A stretch of DNA of 64,000 nt from Ideonella dechloratans (GTDB lineage Bacteria; Pseudomonadota; Gammaproteobacteria; Burkholderiales; Burkholderiaceae_C): positions 1,736,001 to 1,800,000 of the forward strand of contig NZ_CP088081.1 in the NCBI RefSeq assembly GCF_021049305.1, read 5' to 3'. Numbering within the stretch: position 1 is the stretch's first letter; the number at the start of each line of letters is the position of its first letter. A program made the position numbers and the translations under genes. The notes under the pieces are model-generated. The model did no database searches, had not been told where the DNA came from, and saw only the letters and a program-made list of their open reading frames with translations. Shown piece by piece: positions 56,483-64,000 of this stretch.

Positions 56483-57703
56483 ATGAGTGAGCGACAAGAT
56501 CTGGCGGGCCGGCACATCGTGCTGGGTCTGTCCGGCGGCGTGGCCTGCTACAAGGCTGCCGAGCTGACCCGTGAGCTGGTGAAGGCCGGCGCCACGGTGC
56601 AGGTGGTGATGACCGAGGCCGCCGAGGCCTTCATCACCCCGGTGACCATGCAGGCCCTGTCGGGCCGTGCCGTCTACACCAGCCAGTGGGATGCGCGCCC
56701 GGGCAACAACATGGCGCACATCAATCTCTCGCGCGAGGCCGACGCCATCCTGATCGCCCCGGCCAGCGCGGACTTCATCGCGCGCCTCGTGCAGGGGCGG
56801 GCCGACGAGCTGCTCTCGCTGCTGTGCCTGGCGCGCCCCATCGAGCGGGTGCCGTTGCTGGTGGCGCCGGCGATGAACCGCGAAATGTGGGCCCACCCGG
56901 CCACCCAGCGCAATGTGGCGCAGCTGCGGGCCGATGGCGCCACCGTGCTGGGCCCGGCCGCGGGCGACCAGGCCTGCGGCGAGGTGGGCGACGGCCGCAT
57001 GCTGGAGCCAGCCGAGCTGCGCGACGAGCTGATCGCCTTCTTCCAGCCCAAGCTGCTGGCCGGACGCAGGCTGCTGATCACCGCCGGCCCCACCTTCGAG
57101 GCCATCGATCCGGTGCGTGGCATCACCAACCACTCCAGCGGCAAGATGGGCTTTGCCATCGCCCGCGCCGCGCAGGAGGCCGGGGCCGAGGTGACCCTGG
57201 TGGCCGGCCCGGTGCACCTGCCCACGCCGCGCCATGTGCGCCGCGTCGACGTCCAGAGCGCGCAGCAGATGCATGACGCTGTGCTGCCATTGGCGGCGCA
57301 GCATGAGGTGTTCGTCGCCACCGCCGCGGTGGCCGACTGGCGCCCTGCGCAGATGAACGCCCACAAGATCAAGAAGGACGGCAAGAAGGTGGCGCCGACC
57401 TTCGAGCTGACCGAGAACCCGGACATCCTGGCCGCGGTGGCGGCGCTGCCGCAGGCGCCGTACTGCGTGGGCTTTGCCGCCGAGAGCGAACATCTGCTGC
57501 AGCACGCCCGCGAGAAGCTGCTGCGCAAGAAGGTGCCGCTGATCGTGGGCAACCTCGGCCCGGCCACCTTCGGCCGCGACGACAACACCCTGGTGCTGGT
57601 GGACGCCGATGGTCACCGCGAGCTGCCCACCGCCGACAAGCTGAGCCTGGCCCGCGCCCTGGTGCGCGAGCTGGCCGAACGACTGAAGACCTCCGCCGAA
57701 TGA
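56483..57703 (+). CDS. coaBC: bifunctional phosphopantothenoylcysteine decarboxylase / synthetase
   Basis: Carries out two steps of coenzyme A synthesis. The 406-residue protein has the FMN decarboxylase domain (about 1-190: [11 protein letters not shown], the His in [21 protein letters not shown]) and the CTP-dependent synthetase domain (about 190-406: [41 protein letters not shown]). The ATG at 56483 gives a normal start. It overlaps dut by 4 bp, the common proteobacterial coaBC-dut pair. Confidence 0.97.
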   Translation: MSERQDLAGRHIVLGLSGGVACYKAAELTRELVKAGATVQVVMTEAAEAFITPVTMQALSGRAVYTSQWDARPGNNMAHINLSREADAILIAPASADFIARLVQGRADELLSLLCLARPIERVPLLVAPAMNREMWAHPATQRNVAQLRADGATVLGPAAGDQACGEVGDGRMLEPAELRDELIAFFQPKLLAGRRLLITAGPTFEAIDPVRGITNHSSGKMGFAIARAAQEAGAEVTLVAGPVHLPTPRHVRRVDVQSAQQMHDAVLPLAAQHEVFVATAAVADWRPAQMNAHKIKKDGKKVAPTFELTENPDILAAVAALPQAPYCVGFAAESEHLLQHAREKLLRKKVPLIVGNLGPATFGRDDNTLVLVDADGHRELPTADKLSLARALVRELAERLKTSAE

Positions 57704-58149
57704 CGACGATCGATGTGAAAGTGCTGGACCCGCGCATGGCGGACCAGCTGCCCGCCTATGCCACCCCCGGCAGCGCCGGCCTGGACCTGCGCGCCTGCCT
57801 GGACCAGCCGCTGGAGCTGGCCCCGGGGCAAGCTGCGCTGATTCCCACCGGCCTGGCCGTGCACATCGGGGACCCGGGCCTGGCGGCCATGCTGCTGCCG
57901 CGCTCGGGCCTGGGCCACAAGCATGGCATCGTGCTGGGCAATCTGGTGGGGCTGATCGATTCCGACTACCAGGGCCCGCTGATGGTGAGCTGCTGGAACC
58001 GCGGCAGCGCGGCGTTCACCGTGCAGCCCATGGAGCGCATCGCCCAGATGGTGATCGTGCCGGTGGTGCAGGCGGCCTTCCGCCGCGTGGAGTCCTTCGA
58101 AGCCAGTGACCGCGGCACTGGTGGTTTCGGCTCGACCGGCCGGGGCTGA
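57700..58149 (+). CDS. dut: deoxyuridine 5'-triphosphate nucleotidohydrolase
   Basis: Hydrolyses dUTP to dUMP and pyrophosphate, keeping uracil out of DNA. It is 149 residues with the five trimeric dUTPase motifs in order: [40 protein letters not shown] and the C-terminal arm [11 protein letters not shown]. It overlaps coaBC by 4 bp and is convergent with the FKBP gene. Confidence 0.97.
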   Translation: MTTIDVKVLDPRMADQLPAYATPGSAGLDLRACLDQPLELAPGQAALIPTGLAVHIGDPGLAAMLLPRSGLGHKHGIVLGNLVGLIDSDYQGPLMVSCWNRGSAAFTVQPMERIAQMVIVPVVQAAFRRVESFEASDRGTGGFGSTGRG

Positions 58150-58173
58150 GCCCGGCCGCCGCGCCGCAGGGCC

Positions 58174-58695
58174 TCAGTGCAGGGGCTCGCCGGGCGGCGG
58201 ACCGCTGACCACGGCGAAAGGCGAGTCGCCCACCGAGCCGGCGTCGATTTCCTCGGCGCTGGCCTCGCGCACCTCCAGCACCTTCAGCGCGATGCGCAGG
58301 GCCATGCCGGCCAGCGGGTGGTTGGCGTCGAGCACCACGTGCTCGGGGTAGACCTCGGTGACGGTGTAGATCAGGTCCTCGGGCATGTCGGGGGTGACGG
58401 CCCCCTCGGGCAGGCCTTCGAAGCGCATGCCTGGCTCCACGCCCTCCGGGAAGAGCGCGCGGGCTTCGTAGCAGAGCAGATCGGCGTCGTAGTCGCCGAA
58501 GGCATGCTCGGGTTCCAGATGCAGCTCGGCCTCGAAGCCGACGCCCTGACCCGCCAGGGCCTCCTCGACCTTGGGCAGCAGGTCCTCGCCACCGTAGAAG
58601 AATTCCACGGGTTCGCTCAGTTCGTCGATGAGCTGCCCCTGGCCGTCCGAAAGTCGCCAGGTCAGCGTCACCACACAAGGGGAAGTGATGTCCAT
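58174..58695 (-). CDS. FKBP-type peptidyl-prolyl isomerase, SlyD-like
   Basis: A 173-residue isomerase/chaperone. The FKBP core is split by an IF-type insert as in SlyD: LIDELSEPVEFFYGGEDLLP, AFGDYDADLL, then HVVLDANHPLAGMALRIALK closing the fold. There is no His-rich metal tail, unlike E. coli SlyD. The ATG at 58695 gives the expected start just before the VTLTWRL strand. It is divergent from roxA (39-bp gap), so their promoters must overlap. Confidence 0.85.
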   Translation of the reverse strand: MDITSPCVVTLTWRLSDGQGQLIDELSEPVEFFYGGEDLLPKVEEALAGQGVGFEAELHLEPEHAFGDYDADLLCYEARALFPEGVEPGMRFEGLPEGAVTPDMPEDLIYTVTEVYPEHVVLDANHPLAGMALRIALKVLEVREASAEEIDAGSVGDSPFAVVSGPPPGEPLH

Positions 58696-58734
58696 CAGGG
58701 GATGATCGCACAAGGGCGGCCACAATCCGGCCCC

Positions 58735-59862
58735 ATGACCGTGAACCCTCTGCAGAAACTCCCCTTGCTGGGCGGCCTGTCGCCGGCCCAGTTCATGCGC
58801 CGCCATTGGCAGAAGAAGCCCTGCCTCATCCGTCAAGCCGTGCCCGGCGTGGTGCCGCCGGTGACGCGCCCCGAGCTGCTGGCGCTGGCCGCGCGCGACG
58901 ATGTCGAATCCCGCCTGGTCCAGCAGGCCAAGGGGGGCTGGCAGTTGCGCCACGGCCCCTTCGAGCGGCGCCAGATCCCACCCTTCAGCCGGCCGGGCTG
59001 GACGTTGCTGGTCCAGGGGCTGGACCTGCACGTGCCGGCCGCCCATGAGCTGCTGAGCCAGTTCCGCTTCGTGCCCGAGGCGCGCCTGGACGATCTGATG
59101 ATCAGCTATGCCAGCGATGGCGGCGGCGTCGGGCCGCACACCGATTCCTACGATGTGTTCCTCTTGCAGGTCTCGGGGCAGCGCCGCTGGCGCGTGGGGT
59201 CGGTGAAGGACGCCACCCTGGTGGACGGCGTGCCGGTGAAACTGCTGGCCAACTTTCAGCCCACGGAGGAATGGGTGCTGGAACCCGGGGACATGCTCTA
59301 CCTGCCTCCCCGCTGGGGGCATGACGGCATTGCCGTGGGCAACGACTGCATGACCTGCTCGGTGGGCTTCCGCACCCCCACGCCGACGGAAACCGCCCGC
59401 GATGTGCTGCAGCGCATGATCGACGCACTGGAGGCGCCGGACCAGGAACCGCATTACCGCGATCCGGCCCAGTCGGCCACCGACACTCCGGGCCTGATTC
59501 CGGCGGCTTTGCAGGAGTTCGCGCAGAAAGCGGTGATTTCCGCGCTCAATGACGCCCACAGCCTGTCCTGTGCCCTGGGGGAATCGTTGACCGAGCCCAA
59601 GGCCATCGTCTGGTTCGAGGGCGGTGAGCCTCTTCAAGCCGGGCAGGGCCTGAGCCTGGACCGTCGCACCCGCATGATGTACGACGAGCGACACGTCTTC
59701 ATCAATGGAGAATCCTTCCGCGCCGGTGGACGGGATGCCCGGCTGATGCGGCAACTGGCGGATCAGCGGACGCTGGGTGCCCGGGAGGTGGCGCAACTCA
59801 GCGCGGATGCCCGTGAACTGGTGTCGGACTGGGCCGAGGCCGGATGGCTCCGCGGTGTCTGA
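58735..59862 (+). CDS. roxA: ribosomal protein L16 arginine hydroxylase (JmjC/cupin oxygenase)
   Basis: A 375-residue 2-oxoglutarate/Fe(II) oxygenase like E. coli YcfD/RoxA, which hydroxylates an arginine of ribosomal protein L16. The JmjC core spans about 90-215; the iron ligands are His and Asp of GPHTDSYDVF and the His of PRWGHDGIA. The N-terminal FMRRHWQKKPCLIRQA is a family hallmark, and a winged-helix C-terminus follows. The ATG at 58735 is the natural start. Confidence 0.87.
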   Translation: MTVNPLQKLPLLGGLSPAQFMRRHWQKKPCLIRQAVPGVVPPVTRPELLALAARDDVESRLVQQAKGGWQLRHGPFERRQIPPFSRPGWTLLVQGLDLHVPAAHELLSQFRFVPEARLDDLMISYASDGGGVGPHTDSYDVFLLQVSGQRRWRVGSVKDATLVDGVPVKLLANFQPTEEWVLEPGDMLYLPPRWGHDGIAVGNDCMTCSVGFRTPTPTETARDVLQRMIDALEAPDQEPHYRDPAQSATDTPGLIPAALQEFAQKAVISALNDAHSLSCALGESLTEPKAIVWFEGGEPLQAGQGLSLDRRTRMMYDERHVFINGESFRAGGRDARLMRQLADQRTLGAREVAQLSADARELVSDWAEAGWLRGV

Positions 59863-59966
59863 GGAGAATCTGACGTTGGCGGGGCATGATGCGCGTTGGC
59901 AACGTTTTGGTGCAGCCGCCCAGATCGGGCCCTCATGTTGTACCGGGAACTTTCCCTGAGTCTGCG

Positions 59967-59972
59967 TATAAT
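59967..59972 (+). promoter_or_regulatory. -10 element upstream of the small lipoprotein gene
   Basis: TATAAT in the 257-bp gap after roxA, 148 bp before the ATG at 60120. A -35 at good spacing is not clear (TTGTAC at 59938 is 23 bp away). It implies a long leader. Confidence 0.4.
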
Positions 59973-60119
59973 GTCAGTCTGGGCTCAGAAAAGGGTTCTC
60001 AGAGCGAACGACCGCCCTCTGAACATTTCTGGACCTCGCGAGGAGGAGGCGCGCACGAACAGCGAGCTTCCAGAATGACCGGTATTTTTTGTTCGACTCT
60101 TTTCGATTCGAGGATATTC

Positions 60120-60320
60120 ATGAACAAGTCGCTCCTGCTGGCTTCCCTGATCGCTGCTGCTGCCCTGACCGCTTGCGGCAAGAAGGAAGAGGCTCCCGCT
60201 CCGATGGACGCCGCTCCCTCGGCCGCCGCTCCCGCTTCGGAAGTGGCCCCCGCTGCTTCGGACGCCGCTCCGGCCGCTTCGGAAGCCGCTGCTCCCGCTT
60301 CGGAAGCCGCTTCGAACTAA
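60120..60320 (+). CDS. small Ala/Ser/Pro-rich lipoprotein
   Basis: 66 residues. The signal peptide ends in ALTAC (Cys19), so it is a lipoprotein, and the mature part is made of degenerate Ala-Pro-Ala-Ser-Glu repeats with no folded domain. GAGGAT lies shortly before the ATG at 60120. A strong terminator follows directly, so it is a monocistronic gene. Small lipoproteins of this kind are common in Burkholderiales; the function is not known. Confidence 0.85.
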   Translation: MNKSLLLASLIAAAALTACGKKEEAPAPMDAAPSAAAPASEVAPAASDAAPAASEAAAPASEAASN

Positions 60321-60361
60321 GCTGACTGCCACGTTGCTGCATTGCAGCGACGTGTTGAAAG

Positions 60362-60390
60362 AAAGCCGCCTGCTGAGGGCGGCTTTTTTT
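60362..60390 (+). terminator. Rho-independent terminator of the small lipoprotein gene
   Basis: AAAGCCGCC (60362-60370), 7-nt loop, GGCGGCTTT (60378-60386) and a T run to 60390. A textbook signal 42 bp after the stop. Confidence 0.92.
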
Positions 60391-60416
60391 ATGTCCGCGC
60401 GATGTCGCGCGGCATG

Positions 60417-60443
60417 AAAAAAGGGCAACCTGAGGCTGCCCTT
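60417..60443 (-). terminator. Rho-independent terminator after bamC
   Basis: On the minus strand AAGGGCA pairs with TGCCCTT around a 9-nt loop and TTTT follows (60420-60417). It is 23 bp after the bamC stop. Confidence 0.8.
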
Positions 60444-60465
60444 GGGTGAATCCATTCGGACGGAT

Positions 60466-61632
60466 TCAATATTTCAGCTCGTCCACCAACTGTTGGGCGA
60501 TGCGCTGTGCGCTCTCGCTGTTGTCGGGATCGCCATTGGGCTTCTGCACGGTGATCTGGGTGCCGTTGCCGGCCGCCTTGAGCACGATGCGATAGCGGCC
60601 CAGAGCCAGTTCCGCCGGATCCTTCGCGCCGAACAGCTTGGAGATGAAGTTGGGCGAATCCTGCGCGGCCACCTTGGGGTCGACGTAGCGCACAGCGTAG
60701 GTGGCCAGGGCGCGGTCGCGCTCCTCCACCGTGAAGCCGGTTCGGTCCAGGGCCAGACCGACGCGACGCCAGGTGCGTTCCAGGCCGTCATCCACCTCCA
60801 GCGTGGCGCCTGCCTGGCCGCTGAGCACGCGGGCCTTGCCCGCCACCTGCACCACCGGCGGCGCCGACGCTGCGGCGTCCGAGGCGGCACCGGCCGGCGC
60901 CGCAGCCACGGTCGTGGGCGACAAGGCCTGCATCAGGCGGGTGAGCAACTCGGTCTCCAGGGCCGGGTCGGCGGGGCGGTTGGTCCAGGTCGTGTTGCCG
61001 TCGCGGTTGATGTAGACCTCTTCAAGCCCGTGATGGGCGACGTAGATCTCCGAACCCTTGCCATCGGCGCCGCGCAGCACCCGGATGGTGAAACGGTCGC
61101 GCAGGCCGCTGTCGTAGAAGGCGTCGAGCACCTGACCGATCGTGGAGCGGATCAGGTCCTTGGGCAGGTTGGCCCGGTTCTCGATCCAGTCCGTCTCCAG
61201 CACGCCGGAGGCCGCGTCCTCCTTCTGGAACTTGAAGTTGCGATCCAGGAAGAACTGCCGCACCAGAGGCCAGACCTCTTCCGGACTGCGCGGGCTGACC
61301 AGCCACTGCTGCTGGCCCATGCGGGCCAGGTGGGTGTCGCCCACCTGGTTGATGGCCACGGTGGGCGTGGCCGCCGCGCCGGTCGCTGCCGCGGGCTTGA
61401 CGGAGCCGAGGGCGGATGCCGACACCGTGCCGGCCTGCGGCGCATAGCGGTTGTCACGCGCCAGCTGGGTCAGGTCGGGTGGCACATCCAGCGGCTGCAC
61501 CTTGCGGGAGGCCGTGCCGTAGTCGATCTTGTCGTCGGGCAGCACGCTGCTGAGCATGCCGCAACCGGCCAGGCTGGCCGCCAGGGCCAGGGTGGCGCCG
61601 CGCACGGCCGTGATCGAGAAGGCTTGTTTCAC
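60466..61632 (-). CDS. bamC: outer-membrane assembly lipoprotein BamC
   Basis: A 388-residue lipoprotein of the BAM complex that inserts outer-membrane barrels. The lipobox is SLAGC (Cys24 counted from the GTG start). The unstructured N-terminal segment with DYGTASRKVQPLDVPPDL, which binds BamD, is followed by two helix-grip domains (about 100-230 and 275-385). The GTG at 61632 is chosen because GGAG precedes it and it gives a short signal peptide; an ATG at 61656 adds eight residues and has no ribosome site. It follows dapA, the usual order. Confidence 0.9.
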   Translation of the reverse strand: MKQAFSITAVRGATLALAASLAGCGMLSSVLPDDKIDYGTASRKVQPLDVPPDLTQLARDNRYAPQAGTVSASALGSVKPAAATGAAATPTVAINQVGDTHLARMGQQQWLVSPRSPEEVWPLVRQFFLDRNFKFQKEDAASGVLETDWIENRANLPKDLIRSTIGQVLDAFYDSGLRDRFTIRVLRGADGKGSEIYVAHHGLEEVYINRDGNTTWTNRPADPALETELLTRLMQALSPTTVAAAPAGAASDAAASAPPVVQVAGKARVLSGQAGATLEVDDGLERTWRRVGLALDRTGFTVEERDRALATYAVRYVDPKVAAQDSPNFISKLFGAKDPAELALGRYRIVLKAAGNGTQITVQKPNGDPDNSESAQRIAQQLVDELKY

Positions 61633-61720
61633 TTGGGAGATCTCCGGAGGGCGCATGCCGGGTCGGCGCGCCGCAGGGACAGGGGAACAGCGGTGCCCGG
61701 TGGGGCACCGCACAGGTCGC

Positions 61721-62602
61721 TCACAGGATGCCGGAATCGCGCAGGGCCTGGCCCACGGTGGCCTGGCCGGCCGGGGACAGTTCGACGATCGGCAGGCGCA
61801 GCACGTTGCGGCAGCGGCCCATCTGCGACAGCGCCCACTTGGTGGGGGCGGGGCTGGATTCGCAGAACAGCTGCTTGTGCAGCGGCAGCAGACGGAAGTG
61901 GATCTCGCGGGCCTTGGCGATGTCGCCGGCAATGGCGGCCATGCACAGCTCGTGCATCAGCTTGGGCGCCACGTTGGCAGTGACGCTCACATTGCCCTTG
62001 CCGCCCAGCAGCATCAGGGCGATGGCGGTGCTGTCGTCACCCGAATAGACCGAGAAGCTCGAAGGGACCTGCTTGAGCAGCCAGGCCGCGCGTTCGATGC
62101 TGCCTGTGGCTTCCTTGATGCCGAAGATGCCGGGCACCTCGGTCAGGCGCAGCACCGTCTCGGGCTGCATGTCCGCCACCGTGCGGCCGGGCACGTTGTA
62201 GAGCATCACCGGGATGTCCACCGCTTCGGCGATGGCGCGGAAGTGGCGGTAGATGCCTTCCTGGGACGGCTTGTTGTAGTAAGGCACGACCTGCAGGGTG
62301 CAGTCGGCGCCGACTTCCTTGGCGTACTTGGACAGCGAGATGGCCTCGGCGGTGCTGTTGGCACCGGCGCCGGCCAGGATGGGCACCCGGCCTTTGGCGT
62401 GTTCGACGGCCACGCGGATGATCTCGCAGTGTTCTTCCACGTCGACGGTGGCCGACTCGCCCGTGGTGCCGACCACGCCGATGCAGTCGGTGCCTTCGGC
62501 GATGTGCCAGTCGATCAGTGCCTTGAGCGCGTCGTAGTCGACGCTGCCGTCTTCGTGCATCGGCGTCACCAGCGCGACGATGCTGCCAACAATCGGTGTC
62601 AT
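61721..62602 (-). CDS. dapA: 4-hydroxy-tetrahydrodipicolinate synthase
   Basis: Condenses pyruvate with aspartate semialdehyde in lysine and diaminopimelate synthesis. It is 293 residues with [12 protein letters not shown] binding pyruvate (Thr46/Thr47), Tyr135 in LYNVPGRT and the Schiff-base Lys163 in GIKEATG. The start at 62602 is standard. bamC follows after 88 bp and is likely co-transcribed. Confidence 0.97.
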   Translation of the reverse strand: MTPIVGSIVALVTPMHEDGSVDYDALKALIDWHIAEGTDCIGVVGTTGESATVDVEEHCEIIRVAVEHAKGRVPILAGAGANSTAEAISLSKYAKEVGADCTLQVVPYYNKPSQEGIYRHFRAIAEAVDIPVMLYNVPGRTVADMQPETVLRLTEVPGIFGIKEATGSIERAAWLLKQVPSSFSVYSGDDSTAIALMLLGGKGNVSVTANVAPKLMHELCMAAIAGDIAKAREIHFRLLPLHKQLFCESSPAPTKWALSQMGRCRNVLRLPIVELSPAGQATVGQALRDSGIL

Positions 62603-62632
62603 CAGGATGGATCCTCAGAGGAAGCGACGATT

Positions 62633-63217
62633 CTAGCCCTGGGCCGAGGCCAAAACCGGCAGCGCATGCTGCCGCGCGGCCCCGCCGGGACGCACGGCGG
62701 CAATGCGCTGGACAAAGCGGTCGGGTGCCGGGACAAAACCGTCCTCGTAGCCCAGCACCCGCCACCCTTGGCAGAGCGTCAGCAACTCACCATGGCGCAG
62801 CAGGAAGTCCGGTCGCGAAGGCTTGCCGATGGAGGCCTGTTCCTCGCCAAAAGTTTCGTAGACCAGCAGGCCACCGGGGGCCACCGTGTCGGCCAGTTCG
62901 GCCCAGCGGGGACGCCACAGGTAGTTCGTCACCACCACCGCGTCGAATTGCCGGCCGGCCAGGGGCCAGGGGCCCGATTCCAGGTCGGCCTGCAGCAGCT
63001 CGGCCGGCACAGCCCGATCGGCCCGGTCAGCCTGGCCTGCCAGGTCCGCCAGCCGCGAGAGATCCCGGTCCACCCCGGTGACCTGGTACCCCCGGGTCGC
63101 CAGCCAGTGCAGGTGGCGGCCGCTGCCGCAGGCCAGGTCCAGCACGCGGCTGCCCGGGGGCAGGGCTTCGGTCCAACGGGTCACCCAGTCCGAGGGGCGC
63201 GGCGAGCAGTTCGACAT
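62633..63217 (-). CDS. class I SAM-dependent methyltransferase
   Basis: A 194-residue methyltransferase with motif I VLDLACGSGRHLHWLATRG (about 25-43), acidic loop VDRD, and FDAVVVTNYLWRP as motif II. TehB/UbiE-like small-molecule enzymes have this form; the substrate is unknown. It lies 10 bp after the small membrane protein gene and 30 bp before dapA. Confidence 0.85.
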   Translation of the reverse strand: MSNCSPRPSDWVTRWTEALPPGSRVLDLACGSGRHLHWLATRGYQVTGVDRDLSRLADLAGQADRADRAVPAELLQADLESGPWPLAGRQFDAVVVTNYLWRPRWAELADTVAPGGLLVYETFGEEQASIGKPSRPDFLLRHGELLTLCQGWRVLGYEDGFVPAPDRFVQRIAAVRPGGAARQHALPVLASAQG

Positions 63218-63227
63218 TCGTGTCCGG

Positions 63228-63392
63228 TCAGAAGCAGGCCCAGAGCCGGCCCGCCAGGTCCAGGGCCAGTTCGGGCCGCAGATAGGCCAGGAATACCGTG
63301 GCCAGCACCGCCACCACCCCGAGCCAGACCAGCCAGCGTCTGGCGGTGCCAGAGGCGCGAGGCCGGTGTGACGGCAGAGGCGAAGAGGGCAT
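63228..63392 (-). CDS. small single-pass membrane protein
   Basis: 54 residues: a basic, Ser/Pro-rich N-terminus (about 1-20) and one hydrophobic helix at about 22-38 (WLVWLGVVAVLATVFLAYL). It lies 14 bp after the MFS gene and 10 bp before the methyltransferase on the same strand. High GC3 and the tight fit support it as real, but no family is recognised. Confidence 0.55.
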   Translation of the reverse strand: MPSSPLPSHRPRASGTARRWLVWLGVVAVLATVFLAYLRPELALDLAGRLWACF

Positions 63393-63406
63393 GGGGTGTC
63401 GGGAAC

Positions 63407-64000
63407 TCAGGCGGTTGCCGCGACGGGCCGCACGATGGGGGTCTCGCGCACGGGCTGGTTGGCCAGGCCGGCGAACACGCCCAGGCCCACGGCAATCCAC
63501 CAGACCACGTCGTAGCTGCCGGTCAGATCGTACAGCCAGCCGCCCAGCCAGACTCCCAGGAACGAGCCGATCTGGTGGCTGAAGAAGACGATGCCGCCCA
63601 GCATGGACATGTACTGCACGCCGAACACCTGGGCCACGATGGCGTTGGTGGGCGGCACGGTGGACAGCCACAGAAAGCCCATCACGGCGGCGAACAGGTA
63701 GACGCTCAGCGGTGTGAGCGGCGCCCACAGGAAGAGCACGATGACCACCGAACGCAGCAGATAGATGCCCGAGAGGATGTGGCGCTTGGCCATGCGCTGG
63801 CCCAGCAGCCCGGCGGTGTAGGTGCCGAAGACGTTGAAAAGGCCGATCAGCGCCAGGGCGGTGGTGGCCACCTGCGGGGCCAGGCCGTGGTCCTTCAGAT
63901 AGCTGGGCATGTGCACGCCGATGAACACCACCTGGAAGCCGCAGACGAAGTAGCCGGCCGTCAGCCAGCGGAAGCTCGAGGAGCCCAGGGCCTCGCGCAG
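63407..64000 (-). CDS. MFS transporter, C-terminal part (partial)
   Basis: The last 197 or so codons of a major facilitator; the frame is open to the window edge. Six hydrophobic segments are visible, fitting the second half of a 12-helix transporter, with GQRMAKRHILSGIYLLRS as a cytoplasmic loop and VPPTNAIVAQVFGVQYMSML. It resembles oxalate/formate- or YcxA-type monocarboxylate carriers only loosely. The substrate is not known. Confidence 0.85.
   Translation of the reverse strand: MREALGSSSFRWLTAGYFVCGFQVVFIGVHMPSYLKDHGLAPQVATTALALIGLFNVFGTYTAGLLGQRMAKRHILSGIYLLRSVVIVLFLWAPLTPLSVYLFAAVMGFLWLSTVPPTNAIVAQVFGVQYMSMLGGIVFFSHQIGSFLGVWLGGWLYDLTGSYDVVWWIAVGLGVFAGLANQPVRETPIVRPVAATA

Overview
The window is GC-rich chromosomal DNA from a betaproteobacterium, most likely a member of the Burkholderiales near Leptothrix, Rubrivivax, Ideonella or Roseateles. 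This rests on the gene orders folC-dedD-cvpA-purF-metZ, pcm-rhodanese-tolC facing waaA, and dapA-bamC, together with very high GC3 and the protein sequences. It is a judgement by eye; no database search was run. I see no insertion sequence, prophage, integrase or CRISPR array.

Layout. 1-5.8 kb: the end of folC, then dedD, cvpA, purF, metZ and gltX on the plus strand. 5.8-6.8 kb: eight tRNA genes in a tandemly duplicated Ala-Glu-Asp array. 6.8-9.8 kb: a DMT exporter, ogt and a fused Ada/AlkA alkylation-repair protein on the minus strand. 10-17.7 kb: phosphomannomutase, waaA, tolC, a rhodanese, pcm, a TetR regulator with its likely operator, uppP, trmB and tRNA-Gly. 17.8-22.5 kb: exported or surface genes (Asp-box protein, lipase-like lipoprotein, OmpW barrel) and a degenerate GGDEF protein. 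22.5-32.4 kb: a catabolic operon gabT - PotABCD-type ABC transporter - guanidinobutyrase - gabD, divergent from a MocR/GabR-type regulator. Together these could import 4-guanidinobutyrate or GABA and convert it to succinate. 32.5-33 kb: a nucleoside deoxyribosyltransferase-like gene.

33.0-50.1 kb holds the most unusual part: sixteen tightly packed, often overlapping minus-strand genes that look like one operon. Reading with transcription they are apbE, a very large hydrazine-synthase-alpha-like haem lipoprotein, a small lipoprotein with a CX4CH motif, two outer-membrane barrel proteins, a TlpA thioredoxin, DUF4266, DUF3570, a periplasmic protein, two large TPR proteins, a small exported protein, a TolQ/ExbB-type subunit, two ExbD-type subunits (one lacking the proton-carrying Asp) and a TonB/AgmX-type protein with a glycine-rich linker. 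The motor, TPR and barrel part resembles the Agl-Glt/Nfs envelope machines of myxobacteria; the ApbE, haem, thioredoxin and DUF4266 part suggests redox chemistry. The function of the whole is unknown to me.

50.1-64 kb: a 520-bp regulatory region rich in inverted repeats, then alaS, a DUF1993 protein, NDH-2, a broken MscS-family gene, a YecA/SEC-C protein, coaBC, dut, an FKBP isomerase, the ribosomal oxygenase roxA, a small lipoprotein, bamC, dapA, a methyltransferase, a small membrane protein and a partial MFS transporter.
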